Shown here in pieces: positions 52,275 through 61,120 of a DNA stretch of 64,000 nucleotides. This DNA comes from Actinomycetota bacterium (lineage in GTDB: Bacteria; Actinomycetota; Acidimicrobiia; Acidimicrobiales; Microtrichaceae), in NCBI GenBank assembly GCA_016703525.1, contig JADJBW010000011.1, positions 1 to 64,000 on the forward strand, written 5' to 3'. The notes under the pieces were generated by a model. It did not search any database, was not told the origin of the DNA, and saw only the letters and a program-made list of their open reading frames with translations. How positions within the stretch are numbered: position 1 is the stretch's first letter; each line of letters begins with the position of its first letter. A program made the position numbers and the translations under genes.

Positions 52275-53564
52275 TCAGTTCAAGGGCGAGCGGTCGCCGA
52301 CGGCCACGTAGTCGCGTGCCGGGGCGCCGATGTACGTCTGCCGAGGCCGCGCGATACGGGCGTCCTGGCCGAGCAGTTCCTTGTAGTGCGCCAGCCAGCC
52401 CGACACGCGGGGGATGGCGAACAAGACGGTGAACATGTCGAGCGGGAAACCCATGGCCTGGTAGATCAGGCCCGAGTAGAAGTCGACGTTGGGGTACAGC
52501 TTGCGACTCACGAAGTAGTCGTCGGCCAGCGCTACCTCTTCGAGCTTCAGCGCGATGTCGAGGAGCGGGTTCTTGCCCGTGACCTCGAAGACGGCGTCGG
52601 CGGTCTTCTTGATGATCGCGGCGCGAGGGTCGTAGTTCTTGTAGACCCGATGCCCGAACCCCTGCAGGCGCCCGTTCCCGGCCTTCACCTGGTCGATGAA
52701 CGCCGGAACGTTCTCGTAGGAGCCGATCTCGGTGAGCATTTTGAGCACGGCCTCGTTGGCACCGCCGTGGCGGGGTCCGTAGAGCGCCGCGGTCGCCGCT
52801 GCCGTGGCCGAGTACGGATCGGCGTGCGCCGAGCCGACCGTGCGCATGGCGGTCGCCGAACAGTTCTGCTCGTGATCGGCGTGCAGGATGAACAGCACGT
52901 CGAGCGCACGCACCAGTGCCGGGTTGGCGTCGTAGCGGGGCTCCGCGATCTTCCACATCATCGACAGGAAGTTGGCGCAGAAGTCGAGCGAGTTGTCCGG
53001 GTATACGAACGGCATGCCGACGCTGAAGCGGTAGGCGCCCGCCGCGAGCGTCGGCATTTTCGCGATCAGCCGGACGATCTGCTTGGAAAGGACGTCCGGG
53101 GTGTGGATGTCCTTGGCCTCCGGGTAGAAGGTCGACAGCGCGGCGAGCGCCGAGACCAGCATGCCCATGGGGTGGGCGTCGTGATGGAAGCCCTCCATGA
53201 ACCGCTTGCGAACGTTCTCGTGGATGAACGTGTGGTGGATGATGTCGAAGCGCCACTGCTCGAACTGCGACGCGGTGGGGAGTTCACCGTGAATGAGGAG
53301 GTACGCGACCTCCAGGTAGTTGGAGTGCTCTGCGAGCTGCTCGATGGGGTATCCGCGATACCGCAGGATGCCTCGTTCTCCGTCGAGTTCGGTGATCGCG
53401 CTTTCGGCGGCGGCAGTGGCGCCGAAAGACGGGTCAAGGAACCACACCCCGGGAAGGAACTTGGAGAAGGTCTTCGCGTCGATCGCTCCGTTGACGATCG
53501 GTAGCTCGACCTGTTGACCGGACCGGTTGTCGGTGATGGTGATGCTGTCTGCCACGGCGGCCAT
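52275..53564 (-). CDS. gltA: Citrate synthase
   Basis: Condenses oxaloacetate with acetyl-CoA, entering the TCA cycle. 429 residues, the long type II-like length. Landmarks: ERGILRYRGYPIEQLA, the catalytic His in LHADHEQNCSATAMR, YGPRHGGANEAVLKML, and FGHRVYKNYDPRA with the oxaloacetate His/Arg. ATG 53564 gives MAAVADSITI. It starts 20 bases after the LysR stop and may be its cotranscribed or regulated partner. Confidence 0.96.
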   Translation of the reverse strand: MAAVADSITITDNRSGQQVELPIVNGAIDAKTFSKFLPGVWFLDPSFGATAAAESAITELDGERGILRYRGYPIEQLAEHSNYLEVAYLLIHGELPTASQFEQWRFDIIHHTFIHENVRKRFMEGFHHDAHPMGMLVSALAALSTFYPEAKDIHTPDVLSKQIVRLIAKMPTLAAGAYRFSVGMPFVYPDNSLDFCANFLSMMWKIAEPRYDANPALVRALDVLFILHADHEQNCSATAMRTVGSAHADPYSATAAATAALYGPRHGGANEAVLKMLTEIGSYENVPAFIDQVKAGNGRLQGFGHRVYKNYDPRAAIIKKTADAVFEVTGKNPLLDIALKLEEVALADDYFVSRKLYPNVDFYSGLIYQAMGFPLDMFTVLFAIPRVSGWLAHYKELLGQDARIARPRQTYIGAPARDYVAVGDRSPLN

Positions 53565-53584
53565 CCTACGGCCGTCGCGGGCGG

Positions 53585-54505
53585 TCATCTGCCAGATGCG
53601 ATCGGGGTGATGCCGGCCTGCTGCGGAGCGTCGGCCTCGACCAGGCGGCGGACCTCGGTCATGACGGCACGATCGGCGGCGCTGGGCATCCGTCGGCCGC
53701 GCCAGCACAGCGCCACCTGGCGGCGGGACGCGTCGTGGATCGGCACGCGCCGCCAGTCGCCGGAGATCGATCCGGGCGCCGCGCTCGCCGGGAGGATCGC
53801 GGCGCCGAAGCCGGCGAAGGCGAGCGACGCGAGCAACCGGATGCCGTCGACCTCGGCCTTCGAGATCAACGTGACGCCGGCGCGTTCGGCGTCGTCGTCG
53901 AGCTCGGCGCGAAACGGCGTGCCCTCGGCGGGGAGGAGCAATGCGTGGCCGGCGAGGTCGGCGAGCGCGATGCGGTCGGTCGCCGCGAGTGGGTGGTCGG
54001 CGGGCGCGACGACCACGCGGTCCTCGTCGAAGAGGGGATCGAGGACGAGTTCGGGATCGTCGATGGGGGCATGGACGATGGCGAGGTCGACTCGGGCGCC
54101 GAGCAGGTTGAGCACCAGCGACGAGGTCGTCGCGTCGAGGATCACGAGGCGGACGTCGGGGTAGGTGCGCGCCATCTCGTCGAGCAGGCGAGGAACGAGC
54201 CACCGAGCGGTCGTGCCGATGACGCCGAGACGCACGGTGCCGGACACCACATTGCGCACCGACGCGACGTCGGAGGAGATGGCACTGAGTTCCGCGTCGA
54301 CGCGCAGGGCTCGGGCCGCAACGAGGGCGCCCTCCTCGGTGAGCTCCATCGTCGCCCGGTCGACGAGCACTGCGCCCAGTTCGTGCTCGAGGCGCGACAC
54401 GTGGGTGCTGACATTGGACTGCACGGTGTGCAGGGCGCGCGCGGCGGCCGAGAAGCTTCGGTGATCGCCAACGGCGACCAACGCTCGTAGCTGCCGCAGG
54501 TCCAT
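53585..54505 (-). CDS. LysR-type transcriptional regulator
   Basis: 306 residues. The N-terminal winged HTH is MDLRQLRALVAVGDHRSFSA through LHTVQSNVSTHVSRLEHELG. The effector domain has VRLGVIGTTARWLVP, VDLAIVHAP and GAAILPASA. It is preceded by a 25-bp palindrome (54508-54532) that overlaps its likely -10 (TAAGAT), indicating autoregulation. Just upstream of gltA on the same strand; effector unknown. Confidence 0.9.
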   Translation of the reverse strand: MDLRQLRALVAVGDHRSFSAAARALHTVQSNVSTHVSRLEHELGAVLVDRATMELTEEGALVAARALRVDAELSAISSDVASVRNVVSGTVRLGVIGTTARWLVPRLLDEMARTYPDVRLVILDATTSSLVLNLLGARVDLAIVHAPIDDPELVLDPLFDEDRVVVAPADHPLAATDRIALADLAGHALLLPAEGTPFRAELDDDAERAGVTLISKAEVDGIRLLASLAFAGFGAAILPASAAPGSISGDWRRVPIHDASRRQVALCWRGRRMPSAADRAVMTEVRRLVEADAPQQAGITPIASGR

Positions 54506-54507
54506 CG

Positions 54508-54532
54508 CTGAGATAGATCTTAGCTATCTCAG
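54508..54532. promoter_or_regulatory. Perfect 9-bp-arm palindrome, LysR operator
   Basis: CTGAGATAG-N7-CTATCTCAG. It contains the T-N11-A core typical of LysR boxes. It lies 2 bases from the lysR ATG on one side and 9 bases before the -35 of the 6C RNA promoter on the other. Confidence 0.82.
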
Positions 54533-54541
54533 AGAACAGTT

Positions 54542-54570
54542 TGAAAGATTGCTTGCAGGTGTTTATGCTG
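54542..54570 (+). promoter_or_regulatory. Sigma70-type promoter of 6C RNA
   Basis: TTGAAA (54542-54547), 17-bp spacer, TATGCT (54565-54570), predicting transcription from about 54577. Confidence 0.75.
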
Positions 54571-54576
54571 GAGCCA

Positions 54577-54711
54577 CAAGCAAGTCCGGGGTACACGAGA
54601 TCCCCCCCCCCTCGTCCCCCGGCCGGCCGGAAACGTGAGTCCCCCCCTCACGCCGGTACGTACACGCTGAAGGACCGGCATCCCCCCCCGCCGGTCCTTC
54701 GGTGTTTTTCC
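54577..54711 (+). ncRNA. 6C small RNA
   Basis: Actinobacterial sRNA defined by hairpins with loops of six or more C. Here: ACGAG/CTCGT (54596-54615) with eight C in the loop; GTGAG/CTCAC (54635-54651) with a six-C loop; and a terminator hairpin AAGGACCGGC/GCCGGTCCTT (54670-54699), also with a C8 loop, followed by TTTTT. In Mycobacterium the 6C RNA (B11) lies beside a HAD-phosphatase gene (Rv3661), and a HAD gene follows here too. C-rich loops pair with G-rich mRNA sites near ribosome-binding regions in known cases. Confidence 0.88.
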
Positions 54712-54750
54712 GGGCGAACAGGCCGGGGGCGATCGGACTAGCGTCGCACT

Positions 54751-56238
54751 GTGACCTCGCCCTCGCGCTCAACCCGGCCCGCCCGCAGCGGGGCGTCGCG
54801 TCGTCAACGACGTCGATTCTCGGGAGCGGCCTTCTTCGATCTCGACCGCACCTTGCTTGCGGGAGCAAGCGGTCCCGTCATTTCACAAGCGCTTCGCACG
54901 GTCGGGGTGATCTCGGGAGAGCCGAATCCGCTCGAGCCGCTGCTGTTCCGGTTGTACGACCTGTTCGGCGAGAACTCCCCCACGATGTTCGTCACGCGGC
55001 ACGCGTCGCGGGCCGCCCGCGGCTGGCCGGTCGAGTCGGTTCGTGCCGCCGCGGCGCTCGCCGCGCCGACGCTGGCCGACAACGTGCTGCCGTACGCCCG
55101 GCGCGAGATCGAACAGCACCGCGCCGAAGGGCGCGCCGTGGTGCTCGCGACCACGACGCCCCGTCAGATCCTGGAGCCGTTCGCGGAACTCCTCGGCTTC
55201 GACGACGTGATCGCCACGAACTACGGCCACGACGGCGACACCTTCGACGGTCGAGTGATCGGCGAGTTCGTGTGGGGGCGGGCGAAGGCCCGTGCCGTGG
55301 CTGCGTGGGCAGCCGAGCACGGTGTCGAACTCGGCGACTCGTCCGCCTACAGCGACAGCTACTACGACGTGCCGCTGCTGTCGATCGTCGGTCGGCCGCA
55401 CGCCGTCAACCCAGACCCCCGCCTCGCGATGATCGCAGTGCTGCGACGCTGGCCCATCCGGCACTTCGACCTTCCGTCGGGAGTGCCCAAGGTCGGCTGG
55501 GTCGAGCCGCAGCGGCTGATCCTCAACCTCGCCCGAGCCGAACTTATGCCGTGGGTGCGGTTCCAGGTGCACGGGGTGCGCCGAATCCCCGAGTCGGGCC
55601 CCGCGATCATCGTCGGCAATCACCGCAGCTACTTCGACCCGATCGCCGTGGGGCACCTCCTGGCTCGGCGCGGGCGTCCCGCCCGTTTCCTGGGGAAGAA
55701 GGAGGTGTTCGACGCTCCGGTGGTGGGCGACGTCGCCCGGGCCATGGGCGGCATCCGGGTGGAGCGAGGCACCGGGTCGGACGAGCCGCTCCGCGCCGCG
55801 GAGGAGGTGCTCGCCGCAGGCGACATGGTGGCGATGATGCCGCAGGGGACGATCCCGCGCGGCTACGAGTTCTTCAACCCGGTGCTCAAGGGCCGCTGGG
55901 GTGCGGCACGGCTTGCTGCCGCAACCGGCGCGCCGGTGATCCCTGTTGGGCTCTGGGGAACCGAACGTGTCTGGCCGCGTTCGTCGCGGTTGCCGAACGT
56001 GACCGCGATCGCGAGCCCGCCCACCGTCACGATGCGGGTGGGCAAGCCAGTCGATCTGGAGTACCGCTCGGAGGAGCGCGACACCGAACGCATCATGGAG
56101 GCGATCATGTCGCTGCTCCCGCCCGAGGCGCGAGCGCCCCGCGAGCCCACCGATGAGGAGCTCGCCCGCACCCTTCCGCCCGGCGTGAGCGCCGCGGACG
56201 TGCTCGACGAGTCCACCCGGCGCCCGGGCACCGACTGA
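54751..56238 (+). CDS. HAD-IB phosphatase fused to PlsC-type acyltransferase
   Basis: 495 residues. HAD-IB half: FFDLDRTLLAGASG (nucleophile Asp, about 29), LATTTPRQI (motif II), and SDSYYDVPLL (motif IV). Acyltransferase half: GNHRSYFDP (NHx4D, about 290), IRVERGTG and MMPQGTIPRGYEF. Related fusions make lysophosphatidic/phosphatidic acids in envelope lipid metabolism; the HAD half resembles SerB/CicA. A basic N terminus may contact membrane. Start GTG 54751, 40 bases after the 6C terminator. Confidence 0.88.
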   Translation: MTSPSRSTRPARSGASRRQRRRFSGAAFFDLDRTLLAGASGPVISQALRTVGVISGEPNPLEPLLFRLYDLFGENSPTMFVTRHASRAARGWPVESVRAAAALAAPTLADNVLPYARREIEQHRAEGRAVVLATTTPRQILEPFAELLGFDDVIATNYGHDGDTFDGRVIGEFVWGRAKARAVAAWAAEHGVELGDSSAYSDSYYDVPLLSIVGRPHAVNPDPRLAMIAVLRRWPIRHFDLPSGVPKVGWVEPQRLILNLARAELMPWVRFQVHGVRRIPESGPAIIVGNHRSYFDPIAVGHLLARRGRPARFLGKKEVFDAPVVGDVARAMGGIRVERGTGSDEPLRAAEEVLAAGDMVAMMPQGTIPRGYEFFNPVLKGRWGAARLAAATGAPVIPVGLWGTERVWPRSSRLPNVTAIASPPTVTMRVGKPVDLEYRSEERDTERIMEAIMSLLPPEARAPREPTDEELARTLPPGVSAADVLDESTRRPGTD

Positions 56239-56350
56239 GCCGACTGAGCCGACGGGGTCGGCGAGCGCGACGGGGTCGGCGACGCCGCGCCTTGCGGTGA
56301 ACGGGAACGACTTTGTCAAGGAGGTGATGATCGTCGTCGATGCTTGAGCG

Positions 56351-57163
56351 ATGACCACGATCGAGCGCCGCACGCACCGTTCCCCTCGCGAGTTGGTTCG
56401 CGTGGTCACGCCTCTGGTCCTCGTGTGGACCGTGGGCGTCGCTGTCCTTGCCGCGGTCGCCGGCCAAGGGGCGGATCGCTCCGCCGCGCTGCTGATGGAT
56501 CCGACGTTTCTCGTGGGCGCACACTGGTACACGGGGTTGGTGTCGAACCTCGGCATCCTCGGTTGGACCGTGGCGCTTGCGGCCGCGGCGGCAGGGGCGT
56601 GGGCCTCGAATATCGGCGGCCGCCGGAAGGCGAGCGTGTTCCTGCGCTGGGGTGCCGTGGTGTGTGCGCTGTTGTTGGTGGACGACCTCTTCCAGTTGCA
56701 CGCCATCGTCGCCGACACCTATCTCCGAATCCCGAAGTCGGTGGCCACGACCGCGATCGCTCTCTGCGGTGCGTGGTGGGTGCTGAGCCAACGGCGCGAG
56801 ATCCGGCGCACTCACGTCCACCTGCTCGTTGCGGCGCTGGTGGGCCTGGCCGCGTCGCTGGTCGTGGACCACGTGATCGACCCGATCCCCGGCGATGGCT
56901 GGCTCATCGCCGAGGACGGAGCGAAGTTCCTGGGAATTCTCGCGTGGGCGACCTACTTCGTGGTCACCGCCGCCGACATCAGCAGGTCGGTCCTTCGTCA
57001 GGCGCTGCTGACGTGGCCCGACGAGGCGTTCGACGCCGCCTTCGGAGAGGCACCCGGCGATCTCGCTCCCACCGAGCACGCTGACCCGGCCGAGTCGGGC
57101 TCGCCACTCGGGAAGGGCCAGGGCGCGGCCCCTGCGTTCAGCGGCGGCCGTCCGGCCGACTGA
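56351..57163 (+). CDS. Polytopic membrane protein, unknown
   Basis: 270 residues with about six hydrophobic helices (LVLVWTVGVAVLAAVAG, GILGWTVALAAAAAGAW, WGAVVCALLLVDDLFQLH, VATTAIALCGAWWVL, LLVAALVGLAASLVVDH, AKFLGILAWATYFVVTA). Conserved-looking polar motifs LLVDDLFQLH and AEDGAKFLGI may be functional. The cytosolic C terminus is low complexity. No family recognised. ATG 56351. Confidence 0.7.
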   Translation: MTTIERRTHRSPRELVRVVTPLVLVWTVGVAVLAAVAGQGADRSAALLMDPTFLVGAHWYTGLVSNLGILGWTVALAAAAAGAWASNIGGRRKASVFLRWGAVVCALLLVDDLFQLHAIVADTYLRIPKSVATTAIALCGAWWVLSQRREIRRTHVHLLVAALVGLAASLVVDHVIDPIPGDGWLIAEDGAKFLGILAWATYFVVTAADISRSVLRQALLTWPDEAFDAAFGEAPGDLAPTEHADPAESGSPLGKGQGAAPAFSGGRPAD

Positions 57164-57241
57164 CGCCCGGCCCCCGCCTCAGCGGGCGCTTCGCTCCAGC
57201 GGCGCTTCGCTCCAGCGGGCCGCTCGCTGGCTGATGGCGGG

Positions 57242-57643
57242 TTACGTTGCCGCCTCGAGTTCCGGGGCCGCCTCGAGTTCCGTGGCAGGCGAGACCGCCG
57301 CCACCTGGATGAGCTCGACGCGATTGCCGCCGGGGTCGCGGGTGAAGCCGCGCAGGACCCCGATGACGGGCGGGGCGGGATGAAAGCCGAAACCGGCCGC
57401 CCGACACGCCTGCTCGATTGCGCCGAGATCGTCCACCTCGAGGGCCACGTGCGCTTCGGGGTGCGGCTCGCCGTCGCGGACCGACAGGTGGATCTCGGCG
57501 TCGCCGCGCCGGATCCAGCTGCCGGCCGAAGTAGGGCTTCCGCCGCGCTCCACCTCCTCGAATCCGAGCACGTCGCGCCAGAACGACAGCGACCGGTCGA
57601 ACCGATGGGGCGCGACGACGAGGTTGACGTGATGAACCCGCAT
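57242..57643 (-). CDS. VOC (glyoxalase/bleomycin-resistance) family protein
   Basis: 133 residues: two beta-alpha-beta-beta-beta modules with HHVNLVVAPHRFDRSLSFWR, GDAEIHLSVRDGE, HVALEVDDLGAIEQACRAAG and DPGGNRVELIQ. His, His and Glu are placed as a VOC metal site. Substrate unknown. Nine bases after the aconitase stop on the same strand, so probably a read-through partner. ATG 57643. Confidence 0.85.
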   Translation of the reverse strand: MRVHHVNLVVAPHRFDRSLSFWRDVLGFEEVERGGSPTSAGSWIRRGDAEIHLSVRDGEPHPEAHVALEVDDLGAIEQACRAAGFGFHPAPPVIGVLRGFTRDPGGNRVELIQVAAVSPATELEAAPELEAAT

Positions 57644-57651
57644 GGGCCGAG

Positions 57652-59928
57652 TCAGCCGGCCGCCCGAGCCCGGATGATGTTGAGCGCCGAGCCGGCGCGG
57701 AACCAACCGATGTGCTCCTCGCTCATCGTGTGGAGCGTTTCGAACTCGACCGTGGTGCCGTCGGGCTTGGTGGCGATGCAACGCACGGGGCGTCCCGGCG
57801 CCAGCTCCGCGAGCCCGGTGATCGAGATGCGGTCGTCCTCGCCGATGTGGTCGTAATCGCTCGGGTCGGCGAACGTGAGGGGCAGCACCCCTTGCTTCTT
57901 CAGGTTCGTCTCGTGGATCCGGGCGAAGCTGCGCACAAGAACCGCCTTGGCGCCACGGAAGCGGGGTTCCATGGCGTCGTGCTCGCGTGACGAGCCTTCG
58001 CCCCAGTTCTCGTCGCCCACGGCGATCCAGGGCTGGCCGGCCTCGTGGTAGTGCTTGGCGATCTCGGGGAAGGGCTTGCGCTCGCCGTCGAGCTGGTCCT
58101 TGCCCACGCCGGCCTCGTCGGTGAAGGCGTTGATGGCGCCGAGGAAGAGGTTGCCCGAGATGTTCTCGAGGTGGCCGCGGTACTTGAGCCACGGCCCCGC
58201 CATGGAGATGTGGTCGGTCGTGCACTTGCCTTTGGCCTTCAACAGGATCGGAAGGTCCGTGACGTCGTTTCCGTCCCACGCGGCGAACGGTTCCAGCAGC
58301 TGGAGCCGCTCGGAGGTGGGGGACACCCGTACCTCGATGCCGCTGCCGTCGGCCGGTGGGGCGACGAAGGTGTTGTTGCCCGGCGTGAATCCGGTGGTCG
58401 GCAGCTCCTCGCCGACAGGGACCGACAGTCGGACCTGCTCGCCGGCGTCGTTGGTGAGCGCGTCGGTGAGCGGATCGAAGTCGAGCGTGCCGGCGAGCGC
58501 CAGCGCAACGACCGTTTCGGGTGACGTCACGAAGGCGAACGTGTTCGGCGAACCGTCGTTGCGCTTGGGGAAGTTGCGGTTGTAGCTGGTGACGATGCTG
58601 TTCGGTTCGGCGGTGTCGGCGTCGGGTCGCGACCACTGGCCGATGCACGGGCCGCACGCGTTCGCGAGCACGGTGGCGCCTGCCTCCTCGAACGTGGCGA
58701 GCAGGCCGTCGCGCTCGATCGTCGCCCGCACCTGCTCCGAGCCCGGCGTGATGAGCAGCGGCGACTTGACGCGCAGCCCGTTCGCTGCGGCCTCGCGCAG
58801 GATCGACGCGGCGCGGGTGATGTCCTCGTACGACGAGTTCGTGCACGAGCCGACCAGGGCGGCGCTCACCTCGAGCGGCCAGCCGTTGCGGCGTGCCTCC
58901 GCGCCGAGCGCCGGGACCTCGCGGGCGAGATCGGGCGTGTGCGGGCCGTTGATGTGGGGACGCAGGTCGTCGAGGTTGATCTCGATGACCTGGTCGTAGA
59001 AGTCCGACGGGTTGGCGAACACCTCGTCGTCGGCGCGGAGGTTCGCTGCGGCTGCGTCGGCTGCGGCGGCGATCGCGTCACGGCCGGTGGAGCGGAGGTA
59101 GCGGCCCATCGCTGCGTCGTAGGCGAACACCGAGGTGGTGGCGCCGATCTCGGCGCCCATGTTGCAGATGGTGGCCTTGCCGGTGCAGCTGATCGATTCG
59201 GCGCCGGGGCCGAAGTACTCGACGATCGCGCCGGTGCCGCCCTCGACGGTGAGGATGTCGGCGACTTCGAGGATGACGTCCTTCGGTGACGACCACCCCG
59301 ACAGGGTGCCGGTGAGCTTCACGCCGATGAGCCGGGGCCAGCGCAGGTTGAACGGGAATCCCGTCATCACGTCGACCGCGTCGGCGCCGCCGACCCCGAT
59401 GGCGATCATGCCGAGTCCGCCGGCGTTGGGTGTGTGGCTGTCGGTGCCGACCATCATGCCGCCGGGGAAGGCGTACTGCTCCAGCACGACCTGGTGGATG
59501 ATCCCCGAGCCTGGGCCCCAGAATCCGATGCCGTAGCGGGCCGAGACCGACGCGAGGAAGTCGTACACCTCCTGGTTGCCCTGCTCGGCGGCGAGCAGGT
59601 CGGTCTTGGCGCCGACCTTCGCCTGGATGAGGTGGTCGCAGTGCACCGTGGACGGGACGGCCGCCTGGTCGAGCCCGGCGGTCATGAACTGCAGCAGCGC
59701 CATCTGCGCGGTGGCGTCCTGCATGGCGACGCGGTCGGGGCGGAGGTCGTTGTAGCTCACGCCGCGGTCGGGAAGGGCGGCATCGTCGGCATCGCGATGG
59801 CCGAGCAGGATCTTCTCGGCAAGGGTCAGCGGCCGGCCCAGGTCGCGCCGAGCAGCCTCGACCCGCTCGGCGAGTGCGGAGTACGCGGCCTCGACCAACT
59901 CGATGGGGGTGGTGGCGGAAACGGACAT
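57652..59928 (-). CDS. acn: Aconitate hydratase (mitochondrial-type)
   Basis: Interconverts citrate and isocitrate through a [4Fe-4S] centre. 758 residues. Cluster cysteines lie in LVGSCTNSSYED (about 360) and NACGPCIGQW (about 426, 429). GTDSHTPNAGGLGMIAIGVG, KGKCTTDHISMAGPW and GEGSSREHDAMEPRFRG mark the swivel and active-site regions, the length and motifs being closer to the mitochondrial aconitase class than to AcnA/IRP1. ATG 59928 has AGGAGG upstream. Divergent from a GntR gene with shared repeats in its promoter. Confidence 0.94.
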   Translation of the reverse strand: MSVSATTPIELVEAAYSALAERVEAARRDLGRPLTLAEKILLGHRDADDAALPDRGVSYNDLRPDRVAMQDATAQMALLQFMTAGLDQAAVPSTVHCDHLIQAKVGAKTDLLAAEQGNQEVYDFLASVSARYGIGFWGPGSGIIHQVVLEQYAFPGGMMVGTDSHTPNAGGLGMIAIGVGGADAVDVMTGFPFNLRWPRLIGVKLTGTLSGWSSPKDVILEVADILTVEGGTGAIVEYFGPGAESISCTGKATICNMGAEIGATTSVFAYDAAMGRYLRSTGRDAIAAAADAAAANLRADDEVFANPSDFYDQVIEINLDDLRPHINGPHTPDLAREVPALGAEARRNGWPLEVSAALVGSCTNSSYEDITRAASILREAAANGLRVKSPLLITPGSEQVRATIERDGLLATFEEAGATVLANACGPCIGQWSRPDADTAEPNSIVTSYNRNFPKRNDGSPNTFAFVTSPETVVALALAGTLDFDPLTDALTNDAGEQVRLSVPVGEELPTTGFTPGNNTFVAPPADGSGIEVRVSPTSERLQLLEPFAAWDGNDVTDLPILLKAKGKCTTDHISMAGPWLKYRGHLENISGNLFLGAINAFTDEAGVGKDQLDGERKPFPEIAKHYHEAGQPWIAVGDENWGEGSSREHDAMEPRFRGAKAVLVRSFARIHETNLKKQGVLPLTFADPSDYDHIGEDDRISITGLAELAPGRPVRCIATKPDGTTVEFETLHTMSEEHIGWFRAGSALNIIRARAAG

Positions 59929-60035
59929 GTCGAACCTCCTGGGCGGAATCATTGCGGACGCAGCGCCTGCGATGCCGAATCGGTGGGCCGTCGGGCGGCT
60001 CCACTCTCGATCGCGGCACTTCGTTGCGTACAGGT

Positions 60036-60078
60036 AGGATACAAGTTCGACAGCAGAAATACAAGTTGCAGACAAGTG
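60036..60078 (-). promoter_or_regulatory. acn promoter overlapped by ACAAGTT direct repeats
   Basis: Minus-strand -35 TTGTAT (60064-60059), 17-bp spacer, -10 TATCCT (60041-60036). ATACAAGTT occurs at 60039-60047 and 60059-60067, exactly 20 bp apart, and ACAAGTG at 60072-60078. The repeats cover both promoter boxes, so a bound protein, most simply the divergent GntR regulator, would block acn. Confidence 0.65.
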
Positions 60079-60091
60079 GATGGAGGTGCCG

Positions 60092-60830
60092 GTGACGGCG
60101 CGAGTGATCCGATACCGCCAGATCGCCGACGAACTCCGGTCGCGGATCGTCGCTGGCGAATTCGCCGCCGGCGCCGTGCTCCCGTCCGAGGCGGCGCTCT
60201 CCGACCAATACGGGGCGAGCCGCGTCACGATCCGCCGCGCGCTCGACGCGCTGCGAGCGGAGGGGATCGCGGACGCCCGTCAGGGGTTCGGCTGGTACGT
60301 CGCCGCAGACCCGCTGCGGCAGGAGCTCGGTGCGCTCGGCACCATCGAAGGCGCAGCTGCGCCATGCCGGCCTGCGCTCGGAACGCAGGATCCTGTCGTT
60401 CGGCTTCATCGCTGCGCCCGACGACATCGCGGCGATCCTCGGCGAGCGCAGCGTGCTGGAGGTGGATCGGCTCAACCTCGCCGACGGGCAACCGTTCGCG
60501 CTGGTGACGGTGTGGTGCCCTGAATCCCTCGGCGCCAACCTCTCGCGGGCCGACGTCGAGCGGTCGAGCTTTCTCGAACAGCTGCCGATCGTGATCGGGG
60601 GAGCGACCCAGTCGATCGGTGCCGAGGTCGCGGGCGCGGAGGTGGCGCACTCGCTCGACGTGCCCGTCGGCTCGCCGCTCCTGGTGGCTCGGCGCATCAC
60701 CCGCTCGGCCGACGGAACGCCGGTGCTCGTGAGTCGTCACGTGTTCGCCGCACACCGAACCGAGTTCGTGGTGGACCTGCCGGCGGCCGACGACACGCTC
60801 GGCCCGTCGGGCCTCCGCCTCGTCGACTGA
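60092..60830 (+). CDS. GntR/HutC-family regulator, frameshift near 60352
   Basis: N-terminal winged HTH (YRQIADELRSRIVAGEFAAG, LPSEAALSDQYGASRVTIRR) and a C-terminal UTRA ligand domain (RRILSFGFIAAP, VLEVDRLNLADGQPFALVT, VGSPLLVARRITRSADGTPV). The two halves are in different frames; removing one G from GAAGG near 60352 gives TIE-AQLRHAGLRS without loss. GTG 60092 is preferred to ATG 60080 because GGAGG precedes it by 5 bases. Probably represses itself and acn. Confidence 0.82.
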
Positions 60831-60843
60831 TCGCCGCAGCGCG

Positions 60844-61065
60844 TCAGAAGCCGTTGGACACGCTGGAGTAGTTGCGCGACATGGTGTTGCCGAGCGCCCG
60901 GATTGCAGCGATGCACCCGACGACGATCAGGACCAACAGCATGGCGTGCTCGACCAGGTGTGAGCCCCGCTCGTCGCGCCCGGTTCGGGTGGGCCCCGGT
61001 GCGATGAACGCGCCCGCGAGAACGAGGGTCGCCGCGATCGCGGCGGTGACTGCGCGCTGCCTCAT
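60844..61065 (-). CDS. Flp/type IVb pilin-like small protein
   Basis: 73 residues. RGSHLVEHAMLLVLIVVGCI is a class IVb pilin pattern, with Gly-Ser, Glu at +5 and a hydrophobic stretch, followed by ALGNTMSRNYSSVSNGF as in Flp C termini. An extra N-terminal hydrophobic segment (VTAAIAATLVLAGAFIAPG) precedes it, longer than usual prepilin leaders. 55 bases after the response regulator on the same strand. No tad genes are in the window. Confidence 0.65.
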   Translation of the reverse strand: MRQRAVTAAIAATLVLAGAFIAPGPTRTGRDERGSHLVEHAMLLVLIVVGCIAAIRALGNTMSRNYSSVSNGF

Positions 61066-61120
61066 TCCCTCGGTATCGACGCGCCGGCGCGTCGACTGAA
61101 GGAGTTGAGCAGGATTGCCG

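Noticed and set aside
57164..57241. Mobile repeat or small RNA from the repeated GCGCTTCGCTCCAGCG words
   Set aside because: Two short imperfect copies between convergent genes; more likely a terminator-like GC-rich spacer.
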